Part shown: positions 33,606 to 45,450 of the stretch, in pieces
Position numbering within the stretch: position 1 is the first letter of the stretch
Layout of the letters: each line of letters opens with the position of its first letter
Assembly: GCA_949752795.1 (NCBI GenBank)
Contig: OX457063.1
Span: 69,835,783 to 69,899,782, forward strand
From: Hyperoodon ampullatus
Taxonomy: Eukaryota; Chordata; Mammalia; Artiodactyla; Ziphiidae
Direction: 5' to 3'
DNA: 64,000 nucleotides
Notes under the pieces: model-generated
The model's database searches: none
What the model was told of the DNA's origin: nothing
What the model saw: only the letters and a program-made list of their open reading frames with translations
Program-made: the position numbers and the translations under genes

Positions 33606-36425
33606 GAAATGCCTGAAGTACAGAGAACCATGTCTTCTAAAGATTTGGTCATAGGCCTTCCCACCACTGTGCCTTGTAAGGTGTGCAGCCCACAAGGCAC
33701 TTTCAGTCAGCTTGTGAATGGGCTGTATGTGAGAGTTGTGAAGATGAAATCCAGGCCCTGATATTCGTGTGGTGGCAAAGGGGTGAGGGTTAGTAGCTTA
33801 TCCAAATTGATTTAGAGTGGCTTTTAATATTTTAAAATCAAGACCTTGAGTAATAAATACATTTTACATTGTTACCTAATATACACATATACTTATATAC
33901 TCGCAGATTTCATACATACATACATGTATACTTATAACACAAACTGTTCAAGATGATACCTTACTGGGATGCATTCTGATATTTTTATTCTATCCTGCTT
34001 TATTCTATAATTTAATTAAAATATGCTAAATCGATTTCATGATCTACTAATAGGTTGTCATCTTCAGTTTGAAAAGAATAGATTCTGAGGATATGAGGTG
34101 AAATATATTACATTGAAAAATCACTATAATGCTCTTTTCACACAGTGAAACGTATTGGTCCCATGTAGGAAAAGGGAGCTGGATAGAAAATCCAGTAGTT
34201 CTCCTTTCTCATTGACTTCAGGCTCTCGTCTTTACAGTTTGTCTCTGTCTTAAATAAACATTTAGAAGGTTACCATGACTTCCTGCACAAAGAGTATGTA
34301 CTTTTCTAAGAATGAATTTTGATTAAATAACTAGGTCTTTGATGCCTCTTGGTAGGGAGTGGCTCTTCAGATGTTTGTATTTGTTTTGGCATGAGTGTGG
34401 ACTGCTGAAGCCTTTTGTCCTCTTGCTGTTTTATGTCAGTCTTCCCATCTCACAGCTCCTGGAATGGAAGAGCTGCCTGCCTTAGGATGCCATGACTTTA
34501 TCCTTTGTGGATTGGGGTACTACTCCTTTTCAGTCATTTCCCTAGACAGTCAAGTCACATCATCCTCACCAACCATTTGGATTGTGCCTGAAAAGGAGGT
34601 TCTCTGTCTTGGGGACAAATGGATGACAGAGGCTCTCAAATGAAGAAGGAGTGATGACAATATCAAGGCATTTTGCCCATTCATGTCAGTGAGTTAGTTG
34701 CCATTGGGATGTCCCTAACTGGGCACTGAGGCTGTCTGCCCCTGAAAGTTGTCGAGAAAAGCTATTTATTGTTTCTTACTCATAGAGTACTTAACATTGT
34801 AGTTAACTTTATAAGGTTCTCCAAAAATGTACCAGTGTCAGCTCGAATGTACCAGTGTCAGCTCACTGTACCAGTGTCAGCTTCCTGGGACGTGCAAACC
34901 TGACATTAGTACCTTACACAGAGCACAAAACAGGAAAAAGCCCTGAGAAGGCACAATGCTTTTTTCACAAATAATTTGGCCTCTTTTCTTTTTATTTCTA
35001 CTGTGAGAGATTAGTTTAGACTCTTGTGATTCATTCAGATTTGTTCTCAACTCAGTGATGAGAGAACAGCCGTAATATGCCATGTAACCAATTTATCTGT
35101 AAAGTCATCACCCATATAATTTGATTTTAATTAAAAAGTGCTTTCTGCATTTTCCTTTCCTTATCTAGCTTAATACCCACTGAAACATATTTTAAAATCT
35201 AATTGTCTCCTTGAATGGAGAAAGCTGTATTTTTTGATATTTTTTATTGTAGGGGATTCATAAGTAGGCCTTTAAATCTTTCACCCCTAGGTCATTGGAC
35301 TGAACCTGGAAGAAATTTGCACTGAATATATACTGTACTCATCCAATGGTTGATTAGTAATTTGCTTCCCAGCGCAGTGTACCTAGCTAGGTATAGGACA
35401 TGTGCAACCACAGTGTAACAACCTGGTGCCTATGGCATTCTAATGGATGGGAACCACTAGAAAGCCAAGGATTAGTTGCTGTAATTATTCTTATCAATTC
35501 TCTGTCGTTTATTTATAGAGTCCTGAAGCCAGACTCTGAGCTCTGTTAGCTATAAACTCATGAGGGTGCCTGTGGGGATTGTAACCTGGAGACAGACATT
35601 GTGAATAAAAACAAATGCTTTTATGTTGAGTGTGGCAACTGGGAAGGAAGATAAATAGCAGCAGGCCAAAGATCCCTTATTTCTTTGTGGCAGAAGGAAA
35701 GCTTTGACTAGAGTCCCCACATGGCAGGAAACTTGGGGCAGGTTCAGACTTCATTTCTGGAGTCTGGGCTACATTGAATGATTCTTAGGTCTTCTCCACA
35801 TAGATCTGCAGAAGTGTGTAGAAGCCCTGAGAGGCACAAGCTACTTCTGAGCTGGCTGTTGAGAACATGTCAGTGCCTCCTTGAAGAATCTGGGGAATAA
35901 GGAAGGTGAGGAAATTTGGGCTCCTAGTTGATGTCATGGGTTGAATTCTTGAGTACTTAGCTGGTATTGCAGGTTGGCTCTCTGGATGAAGATGTTGAGA
36001 TGGAATTTGGTTTGCAGGGTATTTATTAGGGATTAACACCTGAGGAAGGGAGGAGGCTTGGGGGGAAATAGGATTGCTTGGGCAGAGGGAGAAGCTGGTA
36101 TGTGATAAAGGCACCGCTAAGCTGTGGCCAACACTAGGGGGAGCTCTGGAGCATATTCTACCCATCAGAGTAATAGCTCATGTTGGGATGAAATTGCTGA
36201 GCCTATATACTCAATCAGTCACAGAATATTGGCTGCCTTTTCAGGGTGTATCCTTAAGTAAGGTGACTTTCTGCAGCTGAGGCAAACCCTGAGGAGCTGA
36301 CAGCTGGAATAACATGTTGCCCCTGGAAGGGGATCTGGGGGACACACCTCCCTGACTACCACAGCTAGTAGGTGACAAGAGTTAAAACTGAGCTTGGGTT
36401 CTACTGACTCCAAAGCTGATGGTAT
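33606..36425. other. Unassigned non-coding DNA
   Basis: No gene seen. The open frame at 35785-36165 (minus) has no family resemblance. A short tandem triplet lies at 34829-34883. Confidence 0.45.
34829..34883. repeat. Three-copy 16-bp direct repeat
   Basis: gtaccagtgtcagct(c/t) occurs at 34829-34844, 34849-34864 and 34868-34883, with spacings of 20 and 19 bp. Copies are identical except for the last base. Confidence 0.95.
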
Positions 36426-36429
36426 TCCT

Positions 36430-36860
36430 TCACACTTTCATTCAATTAATAAATATTTATTAAAGACTTTATTAGTGCCAGGCACTTTTTTAGGTGTTGA
36501 GGGTTCAGCATTGAAGGAAAAGAAAAAGAAAGTAAAAAATCCTTGCCCTTAAGGAATTACCTTTCAGTTGGGGGCCAAGCTGTAACAAAGAAATACAATA
36601 TGTTGTATATTGGATGATGATAAGTGCTGTGGTGAAAATAAAATATAAAGGGTGGTGAAGACTGTGTGTGTATACAAGGGAGGGACAGGATAGAGGGTAT
36701 TGCTATTAAAAACAGAATAGTTAGAGGAGGACTCACAAAGAAGAGGACATTTGAGCAATGACCCAAAGAAGAGACAGATGCGTGTCTTATGGGTGTGTGA
36801 GAAACCATTCCAAGTAGAGGAAACAACCAGTGCAAAGGTCTGAGGTGGGAGCATGCCCCA
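36430..36860 (-). mobile_element. L2 LINE 3' end
   Basis: Antisense L2: 'aataaatatttattaaagac', 'ggcacttttttaggtgttga', 'acatttgagcaatgacccaa', 'accagtgcaaaggtctgagg'. Confidence 0.9.
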
Positions 36861-37096
36861 GGTATTCTTGTCATAGCATTTCCCTGCAAGTTTTTGTGCA
36901 GTGTAACATCTAGTATAAGCTTTGCATAGAAGGCAGTGTTTTCAAACTTCCTTCATTTATGTACCACTGCGATACTTTTTGTAATATTCATGTACCATCT
37001 GTACTATTATTTAATTATATTTTTATTTAATTAACTTCCCTTTTCACAGCTAAGTACATTTGTTTTAGAAGGAGACTTTTGTTTTGTGGAAATAAA

Positions 37097-37579
37097 TGAC
37101 GACCCCTCAAATGAGAACAAGCAAAGACTGTTTATTTGGAGCTTACTATAGCAAGGGAGTCAGCCACCATCACTTGTGTTTGGCACAGACTTAAAGTCAG
37201 ACAGGGGAGTGGAAAAGTGGAAAAAATCAGATATGCGTTGATTGGAAGCTGTTGGCATGGGGAAGCTCTAGATAGACTAACTAGAATTGGGGTACTCTGT
37301 GCGATTGATCAGGGGTGTATATTTAGCTCTCCCTGGTTGGTCCTAAGTTGGAAATGGGGGCAAAAATGAGGGAAGCTCTCAGTTATTAATCAAGTTCTGG
37401 CCATTTTGGGCCCATTGTTTACAGGGGTTATTGTTTGGCTTCCTGGACTGGTTGATGCAAATAGTGGTCTGACTTTTTACAGTTTTGACTTGTAGATAAT
37501 AAGCTGACTTCCTAGGCTGGTTACTGTAGACAATGGGTAGGCTTCTTGCGCTGGTTGGTACAGATTGTGGGTCAGAGTT

Positions 37580-37610
<31 letters not shown>

Positions 37611-37900
37611 TATTTATTTATTTTTTTTGCGGTACGCGGGCCTCTCACTATTGTGGCCTCTCCCGTTGCAGAGCACAGGCTCCGGATGCGCAGGCTCAGC
37701 AGGCATGGCTCACGGGCCCAGCCGCTCCGCGGCACATGGGGTCCTCCGGAACCGGGGCACGAACCCGTATCCCCTGCATCGGCAGGCGGACTCTCAACCA
37801 CTGCGCCACCAGGGAGGCCCCCAGAGTTTTATTTTTATATATGGTCTGGCCATTATCCATTTGTATATGCAGTTTCTCAGTTTTATTTCCCTAAAATACA
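37097..37900 (-). mobile_element. ERV LTR with a SINE inserted
   Basis: Left TGACGACCCC and right AAAATACA fit LTR ends on the minus strand. 'gactgtttatttgga' near 37127 gives AATAAA on the minus strand. Degenerate 36-bp repeats lie at 37437-37575 in the probable U3. A SINE (37589-37821) splits it, and 'cagagttttatttttatata' resumes after it. An ERVL/MLT2-type identity is possible. No clear TSD. Confidence 0.6.
37589..37821 (-). mobile_element. CHR-type SINE, short form, with (TTTA)n tail
   Basis: Reverse copy. The TSD cagagttttatttt(t)at is visible at 37573-37588 and 37822-37837. The tail is TTTTA/TTTA-rich, unlike the pure T-runs of most short copies. Confidence 0.95.
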
Positions 37901-38499
37901 AAGCTAGCATCATTTAGTGTGTTACTTCTATTTTCAACATAATTACATATAAGTATAGATAACAGCAGAAACATATACACATGTATACATGAACATACCT
38001 GTTAAAAATGTTTTCCATGTGACACCTGAAATAATTTTATGTACCATTAGGGTTATATCAAAAGGGATGTGTATCACACTTTGTGATATTTTAGATATTC
38101 AATATATATTTTATTTTGAACTATCAGTCTGTAGGGTAACCAATATTTCCACAGTTTTGAGTGTATTTCCATTGATTTAAATTTTTTTCTGCATTAATAC
38201 TTCATCATCTCCTGAGAGGATTAACATGCCACATCACTAATTTAATCATTGGTGAGAATTGGTCTAAGGAGATTTGTTCTAATTGATTGATGTTAGTTTC
38301 CCTAAGCTCATGGGTTTTGATGCAATAGAGAAATGGAATGGGTTAATGCTTTGGGAATCCAGAGAGATTGCTTCAGGGCATTGGTATTGGGTATGAGGGA
38401 GAAAAGGATGACAATGAAGACAGAAGAAGGGTAGGTGACAAAAACTGATTTTTCACCGGTTACAGGGAACTCAGAGCCACATTCCTTGGGCCATATTCT
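37901..38499. other. Unassigned non-coding DNA
   Basis: No gene or repeat recognised. Confidence 0.5.
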
Positions 38500-38745
38500 T
38501 CAAACTGGGGAAGAAATTAGCACTTTTTCCAGCCTCATTTTGCCTGATCTTCACAAACACATCCTTTGTTTATGCACATCTAATGTGCTTATTCATTTAG
38601 TCTAATGTCATTTTGTGTTTATCTTCTCCAGTTGACTGTGAAATCCTTGAGGGTTTCTGGAATTAGTCTTCCACATGCTTGAGCTCCCCCCTATTAGTCC
38701 TGAGTTTGCCAAGTAGCAGCTGCTCAATAAATGTCAGTGAGATAA
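38500..38745 (+). mobile_element. L2 LINE 3' end
   Basis: 'gactgtgaaatccttgaggg' and the terminal 'gctgctcaataaatgtcagt' match the L2 3' terminus in sense. Confidence 0.7.
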
Positions 38746-39352
38746 ATTAGCAAACAGATCTTCAAGGGCCCTTGCATATTGTGATTGTCTTCCTGAGCCT
38801 GGTGAAAGTAATGGCCAGTAGGGTCTGTGTCTTTCTCGCCATAGAATTTCACAAATAGGTTCCTATCAAGTGCTTGATGATCAGGTGAAAAGAGAGCTTG
38901 GAGGAAGACCAGCTGTCTGACTCTTTGGTGCCCAAGCTCATGATTTAACAATATGCTTTGTAGACATTTGGCCAAATGAAAGACATTCTGTGCTCTCTGC
39001 TTGATGAATAACCCAGTCTTCAATTGTGGAGGTTTGCTTTTGTAAAGATAAGAAATGAGGTGTTTGATGGAGAATTTTGGGGAAGACTGCTAGTATCCAT
39101 GATAGGGTAGCTTGGCAGTTCTCTGTCTATCTTATTTTCACATTCAGGAACAAAAAGGATCCTCCTATACTTCTTTTCTCTAGATTTTTTTTTCTTTTAT
39201 TTCTGGTGGTTGAGGGTTGTCACACTAACTTTGTGTTTTGAGTATATATATATATATATATATATATATTCCCTAAGAACGTGAAATGGATCTAATTTAA
39301 TAAATACATTTTCATTGGTTTACATATTCTCAAGTGAAAGAGTGCAAACTTC
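38746..39352. other. Unassigned DNA with a (TA)n run
   Basis: A (TA)n microsatellite lies at 39244-39270. Otherwise nothing recognised. Confidence 0.6.
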
Positions 39353-39368
39353 AAAAATGATATAAGTA

Positions 39369-39570
39369 GGGCTTCCCTGGTGGTGCAGTGGTTGAGAGTC
39401 CGCCTGCCGATGCAGAGGACAGGGGTTTGTGCCCCGGCCTGGGAAGATCCCACATGCCGCAGAGCGGCTGGGCCCGTGAGCCATGGCCTCTGAACCTGCG
39501 CGTCCGGAGCCTGTGCTCCGCAACGGGAGAGGCCACAACAGTGAGAGGCCCGCGTACCGCCAAAAAAAAA
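39369..39570 (+). mobile_element. CHR-type SINE, short form
   Basis: The 16-bp TSD aaaaatgatataagta is perfect (39353-39368 and 39571-39586). Confidence 0.97.
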
Positions 39571-39883
39571 AAAAATGATATAAGTAAAACTCCACCCAAA
39601 TGACAAGCTGAACTTGTTCAAAGGGAGAGAGAGCTGTGTCATCCTTACTTACCCAACCTATCAAGGTCCAGAAGTAGGAGTTTTCTTTTTTTTTCAAGAA
39701 ATAATTAGATGTAGACAGGTTTCCCTATACATGCCAGCTTGCTAGTTAGTAATGTCTTTCACAACATGAAAGACACCAAAAGCAGCACAATATCTTAGGG
39801 AAACCTGGTTTCCCTTTTAGATATTTGGTTAAAGTACTTACTATGATATCTACAATTTAGTCCAAAATACTTCAGCATAGCAG

Positions 39884-40199
39884 TGTTTTTTTTTTTAATT
39901 AATTTTATTTTGTTTTTGGCTGCATTAGGTCTTCGTTGCTGTGCGTGCTTTCTCTAATTGTGGTGAGTGGGAGCTACTCTTTGTTGTGGTGCTCAGGCTT
40001 CTCATTGCGGTGGCTTCTCTTGTTGCAGAGCACGGGCTCTAGGCACACGGGCTTCAGTAGTTGTGGCCACGGGCTCAGTAGTTGTGTCACACAGGCTCAG
40101 TTGCTCCGTGGCATGTGGGATCTTCCCAGACCAGGGCTCGAAACTGTGTCCCCTGTATTGGCAGGTGGATTCTTAACCACTATGCCACCAGGGAAGCCC
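39884..40199 (-). mobile_element. CHR-type SINE, long form
   Basis: Reverse copy with a T-run at 39884-39895, 'cagtagttgtgg' units and a head ending 'gccaccagggaagccc'. No clean TSD. Confidence 0.93.
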
Positions 40200-40392
40200 T
40201 TATTGTTGTTTTGGGCTTATGTTAGTTTAGGCTATGTTTCAGCAGTAGGTTGGTGAGTTAGCATTTAGTCAGAATGGCCACTCTCCATAGGTGGCTACTG
40301 CAAGCACTGCAACCTCTGGTCGACATTAGACATTTTGCTAATCAGCATTATGAATATTAGAAATCAGTGTTCATAGATAAAATTAGTATTTA

Positions 40393-40592
40393 GGGCTTCC
40401 CTGGTGGCGCAGTGGTTGGGAATCCGCCTGCCGATGCAGGGGACACGGGTTTGTGCCCTGGTCCGGGAAGATCCCACATGCCGCGAAGCAGCTGGGACCA
40501 TGAGCCATGGCCGCTGAGCCTGCGCGTCTGGAGCCTGTGCTGCGCAATGGGAGAGGCCACAACAGTGAGAGGCCCGTGTACTGCAAAAAAAA
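40393..40592 (+). mobile_element. CHR-type SINE, short form
   Basis: The 14-bp TSD aaaattagtattta is perfect (40379-40392 and 40593-40606). Confidence 0.97.
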
Positions 40593-40848
40593 AAAATTAG
40601 TATTTAATTAGTTAGCATACTGGATTTAACAATCAATCTCTCATTAGTGAAATTAGTGGTATTTAAGATTAGTATACGGCTTGGCTAAAGACAATTGCCA
40701 TTATTGCATGAAGAAGGTATAAAAAAACTACCAACCATTATAGCTTCGGGCATGGTAGTTGCAGTCCTACTCTTAAGGTTTTCAACTGATTGAATCAGGC
40801 CCACTTAAATTATCCAGGATAATATCTTTCATTTAAAGTCAACTAATA

Positions 40849-41162
40849 GGGCTTCCCTGGTGGTGCAGTGGTTAATAATCCGCCTGCCAAAGCAGGGGAC
40901 ATGGGTGCGAGCCTTGGTCCGGGAAGATCCTACATGCCACGGAGCAACTAAGCGCGTGTACCACAACTACTGAAGCCTGTGCGCCACAACTACTGAAGCT
41001 TACGTGACCTAGAGCCTGTGCTTCCCAAGAAGAGATGCCACGGAAATGAGAAACCTGTGCACCAAACGAAGAGTAGCCCTTGCTCACCACATCTAGAAGC
41101 CCACACACAGCAACAAAGACCCAACGCAGACAAAAATAAATAAATAAATTAATTAAAAGAAT
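40849..41162 (+). mobile_element. CHR-type SINE, long form
   Basis: Forward copy with an (AAAT)n tail. TSD aaagtcaactaat at 40835-40847 and 41163-41175. Confidence 0.96.
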
Positions 41163-41175
41163 AAAGTCAACTAAT

Positions 41176-41734
41176 TATGGTCTTTAATCACATCTGCAAA
41201 ATGCCTTCATAAGCAGCACCTAGACTAATGTTTGATTGAGAAACGGGGGACTGTAGCCTAGCCAAGTTGACATATCAAAAAAGAGCATCGTGTCCCTTCT
41301 TGGTTTTATAAGCAGCCAAGGCAGGCTTGGTGCCAATCATTCCCGTCCAGGCCCCCTTCATGGTCTAATTAGAAAAGGTCGCTAATTGTGTTTAGTCTCA
41401 AGGACCCCTTTGGTCTCTTTCATTATTCTTTTGCTCAAAATTCTGAAAATAAAAAGTAATGTTTCTAAAGAGATTATGTTAAATAGCTTATCTTAACTTT
41501 TGTGTTTTTTACCCCCTTGAAAACCTGTTTGGACTTTCAAAATGGGCTTCTCCAGTTCAGTTTTCTGATGGAAAGAGGCTTTCTCTCCAAACATATTTCA
41601 CTAAACAGCTGACGTGCTCTTCTGTATTCCATCCAGAGCAGTGGTGGTATCCCATAGTGAATGGCAGTGGGACAGACATAGGATTTAGAGTCTCATGGAG
41701 TCCCATGAGTTCCATGAAGCCCAAGCTCCAGGTC
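41176..41734. other. Unassigned; the first part may be an old repeat
   Basis: Read across the SINE, 40780-41275 ('tttcaactgattgaatcagg...ggtctttaatcacatctgca...tagcctagccaagttgacat') resembles an old mammalian repeat that I cannot name. Confidence 0.4.
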
Positions 41735-41910
41735 CTTTCTAATGAAGTCTGGAACTGCAGGCAAATTACTTAATCTATTTGAAACCTTGATTCCTCATCT
41801 ATAACATAGAGACACTGACTATAGTTCCCATCAAGAATTGTTATAAAGGTCAGAAATAGTATTGAGAAAATCACTGGAACGTGGTAGTTTCTTAATAGAT
41901 GACTATAATC
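41735..41910 (+). repeat. MIR SINE relic
   Basis: 'gcaaattacttaatctattt', 'gaaaccttgattcctcatct', then 'gttataaaggtcagaaatag'. Confidence 0.65.
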
Positions 41911-42215
41911 ATCACTTAACCAACAACTGTACCATCTGCTATACTAAATGCTCTAATCAGTACCAGAACAACAACAGCAACAACAGCAAAACAAACACCA
42001 CAGCACCAAGAGGAAGAAAAGCCTGGTGTTAATACTGCCAACATAAATATCCACATAAAACTGTCAAAGTTATAATATTGATAAAGAACAAATGGTGTTT
42101 ATTATCCAGTTTGTAGTAATAAATTCTTCATGACATTGAATTTCCTTTCTACCTTCTTTCGAGTTGAGTCATGTGTATTTATGATATTTTCTAGCCTTTA
42201 TTATTAGTCTCAAAG
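41911..42215. other. Unassigned non-coding DNA
   Basis: It contains a short (CAACAG)n-like A-rich stretch at 41968-42000. Otherwise nothing recognised. Confidence 0.5.
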
Positions 42216-42226
42216 ATGTCATTCTT

Positions 42227-43269
42227 TTTTTTTTTTAAGATTCCATATATATGTGTTAGCATATGGTATTTGTTTTTCTCTTTCTGACTTACTTCACTCT
42301 GTATGACAGACTCTAGGTCCATCCACCTCACTACAGATAACTCAGTTTCATTTCTTTTTATGGCTGAGTAATATTCCATTGTATATATGTGCCACATCTT
42401 CTTTATCCATTCATCTGTTGATGGACACTTAGGTTGCTTCCATGTCCTGGCTGTTGCAAATAGAGCTGCAATGAACATTTTGGTACGTGACTTTTTTTTT
42501 TTTTTTGCGGTATGCGGGCCTCTCACTGTTGTGGCCTCTCCCGTTGCGGAGCACAGGCTCTGGACGCGCAGGCTCAGCGGCCATGGCTCACGGGCCCAGC
42601 TGCTCTGTGGCGTGTGGGATCCTCCTGGACCGGGGCACGAACCCGTGTCCCCTGCATTGGCAGGCAGACTCGCAACCACTGCGCCACCAGGGAAGCCCTA
42701 TGACTCTTTTTGAATTATGGTTTTCTCAGGGTATATGCCCAATAGTGGGATTGCTGGGTCATATGGTAGTTCTATGTTTAGTTTTTTAAGGAACCTCCAT
42801 ACTGTTCTCCATAGTGGCTGTATCAATTTACATTCCCACTAACAGTGCAAGAGAGTTCCCATTTCTCCACACCCTCTCCAGCATTTATTGTTTCTAGATT
42901 TTTGATGATGGCCATTCTGACTGGTGTGAGATGATATCTCATTGTAGTTTTGATTTGCATTTCTCTAATGATTAATGATGTTGAGCATTCTTACACGTGT
43001 TTGTTGGCAATCTGTATATCTTCTTTGGAGAAATGTCTATTTAGGTCTTCTGCCCATTTTTGGATTGGGTTGTTTGTTTTTTTGATATTGAGCTGCATGA
43101 GCTGCTTGTAAATTTTGGAGATGAATCCTTTGTCAGTTGCTTCATTTGCAAATATTTTCTCCCATTCTGAGGGTTGTATTTTTGTCTTGTTTATGGTTTC
43201 CTTTGCTGTGCAAAAGCTTTTAAGTTTCATTAGGTCCCATTTGTTTATTTTTGTTTTTATTTCCAAAAA
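42227..43269 (-). mobile_element. Young L1, 5'-truncated, with a SINE inside
   Basis: Antisense of the ORF2 C-terminal region and 3' end: 'tggctgagtaatattccatt', 'tgccacatcttctttatcca', 'tgggattgctgggtcatatg', 'gttttgatttgcatttctct', 'ttcatttgcaaatattttct'. The T-run at 42225-42236 marks the poly(A). The 11-bp TSD atgtcattctt is perfect (42216-42226 and 43270-43280). The minus strand still encodes an ORF2 C-terminal stretch near 42240-42480 (CPSTDEW, YYSAIK), but the element is dead through truncation and SINE insertion. Confidence 0.96.
42492..42698 (-). mobile_element. CHR-type SINE, short form, in L1
   Basis: Reverse copy with T-run 42492-42506 and a complete head. Flanking duplication is short (about tgact). 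It splits the young L1, so it is younger still. Confidence 0.95.
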
Positions 43270-43280
43270 ATGTCATTCTT

Positions 43281-44271
43281 AAACAATGTCTCAGAGTCTG
43301 GATTTTGCCAGGGAAACCTGCTTTTACTATACTGTTATAAGTTTGTTGTCTTTTACTTACTCAGTATTACCACATTTCTGCTAATGTTATCCACATTTTA
43401 TTTTAATATTAAACATTACAAATGGGAGGTAGTAAAATAAGCCAAGCCTTTAATAATTGGCAAAATGTAATTCCTCTTTCCTAGAACCAGAGGGTATAAG
43501 CATTTTTAATTTCTGATTTTCTTTAAATCTAATATATTTTGTGCTTTGGGTCCTAAGAAATATGTACTTGAGTTATTTGATTAGTGGCAGTAAGAAAAAC
43601 CAGTTGACAAGACAATACCACATTCTTTGCAAAAGGCATGATTTTATATCTCAAAATATTTTGACTTGAAAAGAAACATACAAAACAATAAATTTAATGA
43701 TTTTAGAGGTATCGCCATACTGTTGGGCTTGGAGATGAATCTTCCAGATAGGGACAGCTTGAGATAAAGTTGTATGTAAAAATTTGTCTTGCTGCCCTTT
43801 GCCTTCCCTGATTTTCTGTCTCCCTAATCATTGTTATTATGATTAGGGAGACATTACATAGTCCTTGAGTTAATTATGTCATGCAGTGTTCCAAACCTCA
43901 CAACTGTCTTGCCCACCCCTGCCTCAAAGATTAAAATGCATTCACTACATAACTACTCCCAAAGGTTCCTCTTATCAACCAAATTAAGAGTCATTCCTCC
44001 TTCCCTTCCTCCTTTCCTTCCTTCTTTCTTATTTTGGACAAATACTGATTTCTTTAGGCTCACAGCACCAAACACTACTAAGTCCTGTGGTCATTGAGGT
44101 GAAAAGGCATGGTCCTTTCCTTTAGCAAGCTTACAAAAAAGCGAAGAAGTGGACAGTGAAAACACAATATAACATTTCTATAGTGGACATCTGTGTAAGG
44201 TGCAGAAAGCACTGAGTTCTCAGGAAATTCGTGGTTCCCAGGGAGGTGTTGCTTTGAGCTAATTTTTGAAG
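43281..44271. other. Unassigned non-coding DNA
   Basis: A pyrimidine-rich patch lies at 43995-44032. Otherwise nothing recognised. Confidence 0.5.
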
Positions 44272-44276
44272 GAGGG

Positions 44277-44650
44277 TGTCTAAGTCAGGTTGGGCTGGTA
44301 TAACAAAGTACCGTAGAGTAGGTGGCTTATAAAAAATAGACATTTATTTCTTACAGTTCGGGAGTCTGGAAGTTTGAGTTCATGGTGCCAATATGGTTGG
44401 GTTCTGATAAGGAACCTCTTCTGGGTTGTAAACTGCCAGCTTCTTGATGGAGAGCAGAAAGGAAGCAAACTCTCTTGTGACTCTTATAAGGGCACTGATC
44501 CCATTCATGAGGGCTCCACTCTCATAACCTCACCTAATCTTAATTATCTCCCTAAGACCCCACCTCCTAATACCATCACATTGGGGTGGGGTGGGGGAGA
44601 GTTTCAACATAAGAATGTTTTTTGGGGGGACACAAATATTCAGTTCATAA
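44277..44650 (-). mobile_element. MLT1-type MaLR solo LTR
   Basis: Antisense MLT1: 'ggtataacaaagtaccgtag', 'agggcactgatcccattcat', 'gaccccacctcctaatacca', ending 'attcagttcataa'. A 5-bp TSD, gaggg, is at 44272-44276 and 44651-44655. Confidence 0.9.
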
Positions 44651-44655
44651 GAGGG

Positions 44656-45084
44656 TGACGGGTTTGCCAGGCAAATAAGGTGAGGGAGGAGTGTGTGTAT
44701 GTGGTGGGGGGAGACTGTGGTCTTCCTGGTGGAGGAAATTGTATGCACAAAGGCTCAAATCTTTGAAACAAAAGCTCAAAGGTCTTTATTAGGAAAGCTG
44801 TCAATAACTCCAACTTCCATAATAATTCAGCAAAGGGGTGATGGTAGGTTGTATGCTGTGGGAAGGAGGGGGAAGAGATAAAACTCTTAGATAAGAGAAG
44901 AGAAACTTGCACTTTATCCTTTTCATGAGGGGACTATTGAGAAATTTTAAAATAATAGTGTGAAATTAATCATGTTTTGCTGTGGAATCTCAGAGGTGTC
45001 TCAAGAATAGAGGTGAATAGGCCATTTTAGAGGTTTTGGCACTATTCTGGCTCAGGATAAAGAAGAGAGGTGGGTATTAATTTA
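44656..45084. other. Unassigned non-coding DNA
   Basis: No gene or repeat recognised. Confidence 0.5.
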
Positions 45085-45185
45085 AAAATTCATTCATCCT
45101 TCAACAAATGCTTATTGAGTATTTACAGTATGCCAGGCATGGGGGCTACAGAAGTGAATATGAATTATCTCTTCACTCACATTAC
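45085..45185 (-). mobile_element. L2 LINE 3' terminus
   Basis: 'catccttcaacaaatgctta', 'gtatttacagtatgccaggc'. Confidence 0.8.
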
Positions 45186-45269
45186 TTATAAGCCAGTGGG
45201 AAATTAGACAAGCAAACAGACTCTTTTCATATTGTGTTTCCGATTTTCTCCTTTGGGGATACAATGTAT

Positions 45270-45450
45270 TGTATATGAAAGAATCTTTGGATGAGACCAT
45301 CTGGGGTTCAAATTCTGCCTCTGTAGCTTTCTACTTAAGAGACCTTGGACAAGTTACTTGTCCTCATCAGTAATATGGCCAGGATTTGTGAAGATGAGAG
45401 AAGAAAGATGTATACAAAGGATTGAGAACAGTGCTGGTACATCTCTTAGC
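45270..45450 (+). repeat. MIR SINE relic
   Basis: 'gttcaaattctgcctctgta', 'gaccttggacaagttacttg', then 'gagaacagtgctggtacat'. Confidence 0.75.

Noticed and set aside
33423..33761. 112-residue leucine/serine-rich frame resembling a membrane protein.
   Set aside because: It is produced by a polypyrimidine low-complexity tract. There is no start context, homologous domain or conserved downstream part.
35785..36165. 126-residue minus-strand frame, proline/serine-rich.
   Set aside because: No recognisable domain, no splice or promoter context; length is within chance for 64 kb.
42191..42679. 162-residue minus-strand frame with L1 ORF2 C-terminal text.
   Set aside because: A hybrid of SINE and truncated L1. 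It is a decayed mobile element, not a host gene.
44640..44912. Overlapping proline-rich frames near 44.4-44.9 kb.
   Set aside because: Partly antisense or sense of an MLT1 LTR; G/C-rich strings explain the composition.
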